DNA of 15,649 nucleotides. Origin: Rhodanobacteraceae bacterium (GTDB taxonomy: Bacteria; Pseudomonadota; Gammaproteobacteria; Xanthomonadales; Rhodanobacteraceae). The notes beneath the pieces were generated by a model that saw only the letters and a program-made list of their open reading frames with translations, did no database searches and was not told where the DNA came from. The stretch's first letter is position 1. Every line of letters begins with the position of its first letter. Where the stretch lies: positions 1 through 15,649 of the forward strand of contig JAAXIA010000112.1 of NCBI GenBank assembly GCA_012270595.1, given 5' to 3'. Shown piece by piece: positions 8,863-15,649 of this stretch. Both the position numbers and the translations under genes were made by a program.

Positions 8863-8893
8863 CTTTGATGCCGCGCTGTGCGCGGCATCAAAG
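8863..8893. repeat. Perfect 14-bp inverted repeat with 3-nt loop
   Basis: CTTTGATGCCGCGC (8863-8876) is followed by TGT and its exact reverse complement (8880-8893). Such a GC-rich stem is stable in either transcript. No T-run follows on either strand, so it is a hairpin of unknown role; it could act as a second terminator behind the protease genes. Confidence 0.6.
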
Positions 8894-8959
8894 GGCAATC
8901 AGGTGCAGCTGAGAGCGGCTAAGACGGTCTGCCAGGTGGCGTTGAAAATTTTGGCTGGT

Positions 8960-9064
8960 TTTACATCTGGCATATATAGGCGACAGTTACTGCACAGCGT
9001 GTTTCTATTATGGGAGCTGGACTATCTGAAAGACACTGGCCACAGCTGTGGCCAGTGTCTCCAT
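8960..9064 (-). repeat. Direct repeat copy 1, downstream of the first S8 gene
   Basis: This segment matches 10762-10867 over about 105 bp with scattered differences. Shared landmarks in order are TTTTACAT, TATATAGG, AGTTACTGCA, TATGGGAGC and the terminator-like hairpin. The two copies flank the first S8 gene, as expected after tandem duplication of a gene plus its downstream segment. Confidence 0.8.
9031..9060 (-). terminator. Perfect 30-bp palindrome behind the first S8 gene
   Basis: The arm AGACACTGGCCACAG (9031-9045) is followed directly by its exact reverse complement. It lies 120 bp past the stop codon of the first S8 gene. On the minus strand it runs into TCTTTC, a weak T-run. The related copy behind the second S8 gene supports a role in minus-strand transcripts. 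Confidence 0.6.
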
Positions 9065-9180
9065 GTTTCTTTGTTATTTGATCGCATGCCGATCCAGCGA
9101 TCTTTCGTTGGGCCTTAAGTGATGCAACTGAGCGGAAGGGGGCAGCGGATTAATTACACAGGAGTTTTGCAGTCAGCCTG

Positions 9181-10746
9181 TTACTGCTTGAGCACCCTGT
9201 CTACAGCAGCGCCGGCATCAAGGATCCCTGCACCGATGGGTTTGTCCGGCGTTACTGGAAAGGGTCTTGCCGTTTCGGTGAGGATGGTTTTGATTTGTTC
9301 CGGAGTGGAAAGCGGTTTTCCGGCGGCTTTTTCGGCACTTAGAATCAGCGCCACGACGCCGGATACGTGTGGTGCACTCAGTGAGGTGCCCTTCTGAGCA
9401 GCATAAAATGCCTGCTCCGGCTTGGTTTTCCCACTATTGCTGGCGGAAAGAATGCATGAGGGCGTGCAGGGTAAAGACTGAAGGTTTCGTTTTCCGAGAA
9501 ACAGATAGGGCACTTTTGTGGGCCCCTGTGTTGATCCTGGGCCGGGAGAGCGACTACCTCCCGGTGCTGCGATGGTTACGCTATTACCGTAGTTGGAATA
9601 CGGGGCACGCTGACCGCGTATGTTAGTGGCCGCCACACTAATCACGCCAACGCAGCTGGCGGGTGTGGAGTTGTTGGCGTCGGCATTGTCGTTACCTGCG
9701 GCGACTACAACGGTGGCCCCGTGGCTGATGGCCCAGGCGGTAGCCTCGCCGTATGTGCTATGGAGGGTGCAATGACTGTGGGCACGCAGACTTATATTGA
9801 TGACTTGAGCCGGGTGTGTGTTGTCTGGCACGCCCGGCACGTGGCCACCGGCAGCCCAGATAATGGCGTCATGAATATCTGAGGCCCAACATGAGCCAGA
9901 ATCCTGACTCCTGTGACCGCATACCCTTAGTGGCAGTACGCGCGCCTTGGGCGCTATGCCAGCCAATAAAATACCTTGTTCGGCGATAATGCCTGCAACG
10001 CCGGTGCCGTGCCATGAGCTGTCATACCCTGGTGACCAGCTGCCGGGGTCCCAGCCGCCAGCTATGCGGCCATCGGTCGCGCGCCCTGATATCTTATGGT
10101 CAGTGATGAAATCGTAGCCATCATCGGCCAGTCGGGTGTCCAGATCAAAGTGACGAGTGATACCATCATCGATCACGGCTACAACGATGCCTTTGCCGTC
10201 GGTCTTGGTCCAGGCTTTTTCGACATTAATGCCACTGCGTGGATTGGTGAGATTCCATTGCAGATAGAAGAGCATGGGCTCTGATGGTTGACGGAGAAAT
10301 GGCTGAGCGCCGGCTTTGGGCGCATAGGAGGATAGTTCGGCAAGGGTATCAGGCTCGACGTAGGTCACATCAGGGTCTGCTGCGATGTGGCGCATCAGTG
10401 TGGTAGCAGCGTTTGTGCTCAAGGAGTGCGAGGTACTGACCAGATCGGCACCGATGGCCAGCCGCCGCCGGTAAATAAGTTTCAGTGGTGAGGCGTTGTT
10501 TGCGCCAAGGCTACCCAGACTGCTACGGGCAACTGCCGCATGCAGATGTGCCATGGCCAGCATAGGGCTTGATTCTTCGGCACTGCCGTTACGGTAGCTG
10601 ACAATAAACCGGCTGTAGTGACCGTGAGGCGCGAGGCTAGCAAGATTTACTTTGGTCATACTTGACGTAGTCGTGGCCTGCGCGGCGGGTAATCCCAAAG
10701 CGAAAGCGAGGATCAGCCGGTTGATAAGTGCAATGCGAAGTTTCAT
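9181..10746 (-). CDS. Secreted subtilisin-like serine protease (S8), paralogue A
   Basis: It is an extracellular or periplasmic peptidase resembling Xanthomonas secreted S8 proteases. Numbered from the ATG at 10746 (521 residues): signal peptide 1-24 ending in AQA; propeptide to about 133 (RFIVSYRNGSAEE to VTYVEPD), probably an intramolecular chaperone; catalytic domain to the end. The triad is intact: Asp193 (VIDDG), His246 (WHGTGVAG), Ser455 (GTSLSAPHVSG); the oxyanion-hole Asn352 lies in AAGND. DDG instead of DTG/DSG around Asp193 is a mild oddity. There is no C-terminal prodomain. The start was set by alignment with paralogue B, whose first Met corresponds to this one. An ATG at 10755 (AAAGGA just upstream) would add three residues; a start at 10839 would precede the signal peptide and overlap the repeat behind gene B. 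It may be transcribed by read-through from B or from its own leader. Confidence 0.92.
   Translation of the reverse strand: MKLRIALINRLILAFALGLPAAQATTTSSMTKVNLASLAPHGHYSRFIVSYRNGSAEESSPMLAMAHLHAAVARSSLGSLGANNASPLKLIYRRRLAIGADLVSTSHSLSTNAATTLMRHIAADPDVTYVEPDTLAELSSYAPKAGAQPFLRQPSEPMLFYLQWNLTNPRSGINVEKAWTKTDGKGIVVAVIDDGITRHFDLDTRLADDGYDFITDHKISGRATDGRIAGGWDPGSWSPGYDSSWHGTGVAGIIAEQGILLAGIAPKARVLPLRVCGHRSQDSGSCWASDIHDAIIWAAGGHVPGVPDNTHPAQVINISLRAHSHCTLHSTYGEATAWAISHGATVVVAAGNDNADANNSTPASCVGVISVAATNIRGQRAPYSNYGNSVTIAAPGGSRSPGPGSTQGPTKVPYLFLGKRNLQSLPCTPSCILSASNSGKTKPEQAFYAAQKGTSLSAPHVSGVVALILSAEKAAGKPLSTPEQIKTILTETARPFPVTPDKPIGAGILDAGAAVDRVLKQ
10559..10661 (-). repeat. 103-bp block identical to 12295-12397
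   Basis: This part of paralogue A, encoding the signal-peptide cleavage region and the propeptide start, has no difference from the matching block in paralogue B, including at synonymous sites. Confidence 0.85.
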
Positions 10747-10761
10747 AAACAACATGTATCC

Positions 10762-10867
10762 TTTTACATTTAGGTTTATATAGGCGGAAGTTACTGCATA
10801 GCGTATTTCTACTATGGGAGCCGGATTGCCCAAAGACACCGGCCAAAGCTGCGGCCAGTGTCTCCAT
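10762..10867 (-). repeat. Direct repeat copy 2, between the two S8 genes
   Basis: This is the counterpart of 8960-9064. It starts just behind the stop of paralogue B and reaches to within about 15 bp of the start of paralogue A. Here it serves both as the 3' segment of B and the 5' leader of A; the TATATAAA it contains could be part of a promoter for A. Confidence 0.8.
10834..10863 (-). terminator. Terminator-like hairpin behind the second S8 gene
   Basis: This is an imperfect version of the palindrome at 9031-9060, 30 bp past the stop of paralogue B. Read as minus-strand RNA, two of the three changed positions become G-U pairs and only one is a true mismatch; in plus-strand RNA all three would be mismatches. 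This points to function in the protease transcript. TCTTTG follows, a short T-run only. Confidence 0.6.
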
Positions 10868-10892
10868 GGGGCTAGCCAGGGTTCACAGGTTT

Positions 10893-12482
10893 TTAATGCG
10901 TGAGTACCTTTTCTACAGCTGCTCCGGCATCAAGGATCCCAGCACCGATGGGTTTGTCCGGTTTTACCGGAAAGGGTCTTGCCGTTTCGGTGAGGATGGT
11001 TTTGATTTGTGCCGGAGTGGAAAGTGGTTTCCCGGCGGCTTTTTCGGCACTTAGAATCAGCGCCACGACGCCGGATACGTGTGGTGCTGCGAACGAAGTA
11101 CCACACATGCCATTGTAGGTTGGACGTTCTGGCCCGGTTTCGCCGCTATTATTAGTAGACCACACGAAACCATCATCACGGTCATTACCACTGCCACCGG
11201 GTGCCGAGAGCGTCACATTGCGCCCATAATTGGAATAGGGTGCGCGCGTTCCATTGACGTCGTTGGCCGCTACAGCAATGACGCCAGAGCAGCTGTCAGG
11301 GGTGAAATTCTTGCTATCATCGTTGCTGTCAGCCACTGCTACGACTACGGTGACCCCGTGGCGGATTGCATATGCAGTAGCCTTGCCGAAGCCGCTTTCC
11401 GGGGAGCAACGGCCATGGATACCAAGGCTTAAATTGATGACCTGGGCTGGGTGCCTGTTGTCTGGCACACCGTCCACGTGGCCACCTGCCGCCCATACAA
11501 TGGCATCGGTGACATACGACAATGAGCTATCACCTCCGCGCCCGAGTACACGCACGGGAAGAACACGTGCCTTGGGTGCTACGCCGGCCAAGCCGATGCC
11601 GTTGTTGGCCAACTCGGCGACAATACCTGCTACTTGAGTGCCGTGCCAATCGCTGACATAAAAATCCTTCCTTTTCGTCGGCACCCCAGACCAGTCGCCC
11701 GTATCCCAGCCGCCTGGCACGCGACCGTCAACCTTGCGCCCAGATATTTTGTGGTCTATGATAAAATCATAGCCGTCATTGGCCAGAGAGGTATCAAGAT
11801 CGGGATGACGGGTGATGCCGGTATCCACCACGGCTACAACAATGCCATGACCATCCGCGCCTGCTGACCAAGCCTTTTCAACATCGATCCCTCCTTGGGG
11901 ACTACCCCTGTCTTGCGGGCTGGTGAGGTTCCATTGATATTTAGCGAACATGGGATCCTTGGGTGGGTATGGGATTAAGGACGTCGTTGCCACACGTGTG
12001 TTGCCTAACTTCCCGAATGAGCTGGGTTGCGCCAACATGACAGCCGGAGCATGGGCAACAGGCAGCAGATAGATGGGGGTATCAGGCTCAACGTAGGTCA
12101 CATCAGGGTCTGCTGCGATGTGGCGCATCAGTGTGGTAGCAGCGTTTGTGCTCAAGGGGTGCGAGGCACTGACCAGATCGGCACCGATGGCCAGGTGCCT
12201 TAGGTAAACAAGTTTTAGTGGTTGTGACTTGTTTGTTGCGCCAGGTTTGTTGAGATCATCACCGGCCAGCGTCATGCGCAGATGCGCCATGGCTAGCATA
12301 GGGCTTGATTCTTCGGCACTGCCGTTACGGTAGCTGACAATAAACCGGCTGTAGTGACCGTGAGGCGCGAGGCTAGCAAGATTTACTTTGGTCATACCTG
12401 AGGTAGTCGTGGCTTGCGCGGTGGGTAGTACCAAGGCCATAGTGAGAGCTAGCTTATTGGCTAGTGAGATAGAAAGCTGCAT
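10893..12482 (-). CDS. Secreted subtilisin-like serine protease (S8), paralogue B, altered oxyanion hole
   Basis: It is 529 residues with the same plan as its downstream paralogue: signal peptide 1-24 (ending AQA), propeptide to about 134 (ending VTYVEPD), then the peptidase domain to the C terminus. Asp220 (VVDTG), His280 (DWHGTQVAG) and Ser463 (GTSFAAPHVSG) give a complete triad. The oxyanion-hole Asn of the family is replaced: the other paralogue reads VVVAAGND, this one VVVAVADS, with Asp385 (GAC, 11328-11330) at the Asn position. In subtilisin, changing this Asn costs most of the activity, so B may be weak, of altered specificity, or a binding decoy. Start ATG 12482 has GGGGGA six bases upstream. 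It is the first gene of the tandem pair and divergent from the alpha-2-macroglobulin gene, sharing a 171-bp control region. Confidence 0.92.
   Translation of the reverse strand: MQLSISLANKLALTMALVLPTAQATTTSGMTKVNLASLAPHGHYSRFIVSYRNGSAEESSPMLAMAHLRMTLAGDDLNKPGATNKSQPLKLVYLRHLAIGADLVSASHPLSTNAATTLMRHIAADPDVTYVEPDTPIYLLPVAHAPAVMLAQPSSFGKLGNTRVATTSLIPYPPKDPMFAKYQWNLTSPQDRGSPQGGIDVEKAWSAGADGHGIVVAVVDTGITRHPDLDTSLANDGYDFIIDHKISGRKVDGRVPGGWDTGDWSGVPTKRKDFYVSDWHGTQVAGIVAELANNGIGLAGVAPKARVLPVRVLGRGGDSSLSYVTDAIVWAAGGHVDGVPDNRHPAQVINLSLGIHGRCSPESGFGKATAYAIRHGVTVVVAVADSNDDSKNFTPDSCSGVIAVAANDVNGTRAPYSNYGRNVTLSAPGGSGNDRDDGFVWSTNNSGETGPERPTYNGMCGTSFAAPHVSGVVALILSAEKAAGKPLSTPAQIKTILTETARPFPVKPDKPIGAGILDAGAAVEKVLTH
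12295..12397 (-). repeat. 103-bp block identical to 10559-10661
   Basis: This is the paralogue B copy of the identical block. A further stretch of about 115 bp (near 12080-12195 versus 10347-10461) differs at only three positions, as do long stretches at the gene 3' ends, whereas the catalytic core has diverged. Confidence 0.85.
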
Positions 12483-12531
12483 AAAACGTCCCCCAAAAAA
12501 GAGAAGAGTGTACCAGATGAAGCTGTAGCGC

Positions 12532-12560
12532 CTAAAATACCTACGGCAACTAAAATACCT
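12532..12560. promoter_or_regulatory. Pair of 11-bp direct repeats, candidate operator
   Basis: CTAAAATACCT occurs at 12532-12542 and again at 12550-12560, 18 bp start to start. The pair lies 50-78 bp before the start of paralogue B and about 95-120 bp before the alpha-2-macroglobulin start. The position between divergent genes suits a regulator site; the protein that would bind is unknown. Confidence 0.4.
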
Positions 12561-12653
12561 GGTGGTCGTAGCCGGTCCGGGCGAGGATGATAGAATATCT
12601 AAAAGTACCCCTCATTCATTAATAATTAAACAATGTTGCATGTTACAGGCGTA

Positions 12654-15649
12654 ATGATGAGCAAGTTTCCCCGTTGCTGGATTTTTGCCAGCACCATCTT
12701 GGCGCTTGCCCATGCGGCTGTAGCACTGGCTGGTACTGGAACGCTAAGGATTCGTCGGGTTTCACCGGCAGGTGAAGACGTAGCTCCGGGCCAGGAGCTG
12801 GTGATTGAGTTTGATCGCGCCATGGTTGCGCTTGGTCGTATGGGGCGTGTGCGCCACCATCTTCCGGTTACTCTCCAGCCTGATCCGGGTTGTCAGTGGC
12901 GCTGGTTAGATACCAGAGAGCTGGCGTGTCGTCTCGTTGGCAAGCAGCATTTCAGCCCGGCGACACGCTACAGGTTGCGCGTGGACACAACGTTAAAAGC
13001 AATGGATGGCAGCCATTTACAGGTGCCATTTACGCAAAGCTTTACTACCTGGCGGCCAAAGGTGCTCTGGAGCCGGTTCCATCACTGGCTATCGCCAGTG
13101 ATGCCGCAGTACCTGTTGCGTTTCAATATGCGCGTCACGGCTGAGGAGGTGGCACAACATATCGTTTTTGAAACGGCTAAAAAACAGCCGGTGATGGCAA
13201 AGGTGACTCCGTTTACCAAAAAACGGCGGGGAGTTTTATGGTTGCCGGTGGCGGGGGATCCTGGTGCCGTGACAGAAGTCAGTGATGCCGATTCCCACGC
13301 GCGTGCCAGGACCGCATTGGGGCGTCGGGTATGGTTGGTGCAACCCGCGCAGACACTGCTGCCTGCCACGAATTATGTCTTGCACGCGCAGGCGGGCTTG
13401 CGCTCACCGCTGGGTTTGCTGCCGGGGCAGCAAACTCATTGGCGTGGTGATACATGGATGCACACTTATGGCGCTTTCACCTTCATTGGCGTCGATTGTA
13501 ACGATGCGCACGGTTCTTTCCGGATACTGGCTAAGGGAGGATCCAGTTATTGGCATTGCCATCCTCCCACTTTCGATAGCCTGGAATGCTCAGCGCTAAA
13601 CGTGCAAAGCCCGGTAGGCGGCCCTGGCAAACGGCGTTGTCACCCCAATAATATTCATTTAGTGTTTAGCTCTCCGGTGTCGCGTGCCACGCTGGCAGCG
13701 ACACAATGGAAGCCATTGCCGATGGCACGCCGTCGACTGGCAGCCATCTGGCGTGATTACCCGCAATGGTTTTTTCGTAAAGACCATCACGCGATGCGTT
13801 TTCCCCTTGACTTCAAACTCGATCCGATGCATGACTTCACCCTTGCCGTGCCAGCCGGAGTGAAAGACCGTTTTGGTCGCACGCTTACTAAAACGATGAC
13901 GGTGAGGTTTCGGACCGGACACCGGGTGCCGTTTGTCGATCCCCCACCGCAGCAGATGGTGCTGGAGGCAGCACAAGCTACGGTGGCACCACTGCGTTTT
14001 ACCAATCTTTACCGTCTTGACCTGGATTATCAGCGCCTGTTTGCGGCGGATGTCGCAGCCGGTGGTACGCATGCCCCAGTGCAGCACCTTAACCTGTTAC
14101 AGCGTTCTGATCTGGTGGCAAAAGAAGATCAAGTAGTGCACGGGGAGCTTGGTGTACGCAAACTTTTACGGGGGCGCTCAGGGGTACTCTGGGGCAGGCT
14201 AAACTGGTCGCCGCACGCGCCCTGGCGGGCTTATACCTTGATGGCGCAGGTCACGCCCTATCAGGTTTTGGCCAAGCTGGGGCATTTTAATACCCTGGTG
14301 TGGGTGAGCCGTTTGCGCAATGGTGCGCCGGTGGTCGGGGCGCGCGTGGGTATGTACAGCGGAGAGAATCGCTCACTCAGGCACCTCAATGCGCTTGCCA
14401 GTTCACCAATGCTTACCGATGGCGATGGTCTGGCCGTATTACCTGGCACAGCCAGCTTGCCCAAGGCGTGGTTCAAGCCATGGATGAGCCATAAACGGTT
14501 TTACATTGCTGCCAGGCGTGGTGATGCTATGGCCTTGCTGCCACTGGACTGGCCGTTCAGGCGTTCGGTGTACAGCGCCAGCCATGCGCTCTTTAGCACT
14601 AGCGCCGCGCCCGCCCATGGCCATTTGCGTGCCTGGGCGGTGACCGAACAGGGCATCTACAGGCCCGGTAGCGAGGTTCATTTCCTTGCCGTCCTCCGTG
14701 ACGAGGGCAGAACCACCTTGCTTGCTCCGCCGCGGCTGGATTACACACTCAAAATTACGGATCCAGCGGGCAGTGTCGTGCTGGAGAAAAAACAAGTCAA
14801 ACTGTCAGCCTTTGGTACTGTCGAAGGCCATTGGTATGCTCCGGTAACGGCCATTGGCGGTCGTTACCATATTAGTCTGATCTGGCCTACTTCTGCTGGT
14901 GTGGTGTGTCGTGATGCGGGCGAGTTCATCGTTACTGATTTCGTGCCCGCTGCCTTTCAGGTACACACGACGCTAGGTGGTATGCGCTTTGTCCCCGGTG
15001 ATCGCGTGGGTGTGCGGGCAACGGCTACACTGCATGCCGGCGGCCCGTACACCCATGCCAGCGTGCATTTCACCGTGAAACTGGTGCCACGCCGCTTTGT
15101 GCCGGATGCGCCGGAGGCCTCAGGGTTTGAGTTCGGTAGTGATCAAGCTTCGCCAGTTAAAGCGATCACGGTGACCCAGACGGACGCCATGCTTAACCTG
15201 CATGGTGCAACGGAGATAAACCTTGATCTACCCAGGAAAGCCGCTTTGTTGTACGGCGCTTTGGAGGTGGATGCGGCAGTTAAAACAGCGCGCGGCAGTT
15301 TTGTCACCAGTAGTGCGCATGCTGTCTATGTCGCGCGTGACCGCTTTGTCGGTTTGCGCACTGATAGCTGGCTACAGCGTGTCGGCAAAGCTTTTGACGT
15401 CCAGTATCTGGTGGTGAACGCAACTGGCATGCCACAGGCAGGCACACCGGTGAGGCTGACATTGCAGCGCAAAATAATTAATCGTGTGCAGGTTAAAAAC
15501 GGGGCCGGAGATTTTAGCCCGGAGGACCAGACAAGCTGGAAAATAGAAGACCAATGCAAGGCCGTTTCTACCCATGCAGCGGCCAGTTGCATGATGACGC
15601 CGACGCATCCGGGAAGCTACCGTATTGTGGCCAGTGTGAAAGACAGCCG
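12654..15649 (+). CDS. Alpha-2-macroglobulin family protein, 3' part outside window
   Basis: Bacterial alpha-2-macroglobulins are large envelope proteins thought to trap proteases that cleave a bait region. The frame stays open for 998 codons to the window edge. Residues 1-26 look like a Sec signal peptide ending in ALA, with no lipobox cysteine, so the protein is probably soluble in the periplasm rather than lipid-anchored like YfhM. Residues 27 to about 480 are a long N-terminal extension with beta-sandwich-like segments (RYRLRVDTTL, DFTLAVPAGVKDRFGRTL). TEQGIYRPGSEVHFLAVLRD at 664-683 is the hallmark macroglobulin-domain motif. The thioester region and receptor-like domain, if any, lie beyond the edge, so trapping chemistry cannot be judged. 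Start ATG 12654 (or 12657) has a weak AGG upstream; an in-frame ATG at 12633 lacks one. It is divergent from two S8 protease genes. Confidence 0.9.
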   Translation, partial: MMSKFPRCWIFASTILALAHAAVALAGTGTLRIRRVSPAGEDVAPGQELVIEFDRAMVALGRMGRVRHHLPVTLQPDPGCQWRWLDTRELACRLVGKQHFSPATRYRLRVDTTLKAMDGSHLQVPFTQSFTTWRPKVLWSRFHHWLSPVMPQYLLRFNMRVTAEEVAQHIVFETAKKQPVMAKVTPFTKKRRGVLWLPVAGDPGAVTEVSDADSHARARTALGRRVWLVQPAQTLLPATNYVLHAQAGLRSPLGLLPGQQTHWRGDTWMHTYGAFTFIGVDCNDAHGSFRILAKGGSSYWHCHPPTFDSLECSALNVQSPVGGPGKRRCHPNNIHLVFSSPVSRATLAATQWKPLPMARRRLAAIWRDYPQWFFRKDHHAMRFPLDFKLDPMHDFTLAVPAGVKDRFGRTLTKTMTVRFRTGHRVPFVDPPPQQMVLEAAQATVAPLRFTNLYRLDLDYQRLFAADVAAGGTHAPVQHLNLLQRSDLVAKEDQVVHGELGVRKLLRGRSGVLWGRLNWSPHAPWRAYTLMAQVTPYQVLAKLGHFNTLVWVSRLRNGAPVVGARVGMYSGENRSLRHLNALASSPMLTDGDGLAVLPGTASLPKAWFKPWMSHKRFYIAARRGDAMALLPLDWPFRRSVYSASHALFSTSAAPAHGHLRAWAVTEQGIYRPGSEVHFLAVLRDEGRTTLLAPPRLDYTLKITDPAGSVVLEKKQVKLSAFGTVEGHWYAPVTAIGGRYHISLIWPTSAGVVCRDAGEFIVTDFVPAAFQVHTTLGGMRFVPGDRVGVRATATLHAGGPYTHASVHFTVKLVPRRFVPDAPEASGFEFGSDQASPVKAITVTQTDAMLNLHGATEINLDLPRKAALLYGALEVDAAVKTARGSFVTSSAHAVYVARDRFVGLRTDSWLQRVGKAFDVQYLVVNATGMPQAGTPVRLTLQRKIINRVQVKNGAGDFSPEDQTSWKIEDQCKAVSTHAAASCMMTPTHPGSYRIVASVKDS

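Larger units (their letters stand above)
8620..9180. other. Non-coding region with two long inverted repeats
   Basis: This is the gap between the RND gene start and the end of the first S8 protease gene. It must hold the RND promoter, which I cannot place confidently, and contains the inverted repeats 8863-8893 and 9031-9060. A 105-codon plus-strand frame (8801-9118) runs through both inverted repeats, resembles nothing recognised and is judged spurious. No adaptor-protein remnant could be read. Confidence 0.55.

Noticed and set aside
8801..9118. Plus-strand frame of 105 codons in the gap before the pump gene
   Set aside because: It reads straight through both inverted repeats, resembles no known protein, and overlaps a repeat that has another explanation.
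10747..10839. Longer start for protease A at 10839
   Set aside because: It would put about 31 residues before the signal peptide and overlap the repeat behind gene B; the paralogue alignment starts at 10746.
1..15649. CRISPR arrays, tRNA or rRNA genes, insertion sequences, integrases
   Set aside because: No regular spaced repeats, cloverleaf-like segments, transposase motifs or attachment-site duplications were seen on reading; the repeats present are explained by gene duplication and hairpins.

Overview
The window looks like chromosomal DNA of a gammaproteobacterium, most probably of the Xanthomonadales/Lysobacterales. Four things point there: the smc-zipA gene pair, a type I glutamine synthetase with an adenylylation tyrosine, Xanthomonas-type secreted subtilases and a large alpha-2-macroglobulin. 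Judged by eye, GC content is only moderate, below what most free-living members of that order have. Together with a broken smc and a disturbed zipA neighbourhood, this would fit a host-associated lineage undergoing gene decay, but that is inference and no species is named.

Layout, left to right. Positions 1-1198 hold the C-terminal third of smc (+), split by two single-base frameshifts. zipA (1258-2169, +) follows; the ligA gene usually found next to zipA is absent. A convergent alanine dehydrogenase gene, ald (2223-3347, -), takes its place. A 548-bp intergenic region with candidate promoters leads into glnA (3896-5305, +). A stable hairpin with a competing fold follows glnA. Next comes a convergent 1044-residue RND inner-membrane pump of MdtC/MuxC type (5485-8619, -), started by TTG and with no adaptor gene beside it. 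A 561-bp non-coding stretch carries two long perfect inverted repeats.

The right half is the accessory part. Two tandem paralogous S8 (subtilisin-like) proteases (9181-10746 and 10893-12482, both -) stand divergently from a very large alpha-2-macroglobulin-family gene (12654 to the window edge, +). Each protease gene is followed by a copy of the same roughly 105-bp segment with a terminator-like hairpin, so the pair arose by tandem duplication. The 5' and 3' ends of the two genes are almost identical while the catalytic cores have diverged. The upstream paralogue has replaced the oxyanion-hole Asn by Asp.

Functionally, the left half is housekeeping: chromosome organisation, division, and nitrogen and alanine metabolism. 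The right half combines envelope export with a secreted-protease locus next to a candidate protease trap. That protease/trap arrangement, with one paralogue possibly catalytically impaired, is the most interesting part of the window.
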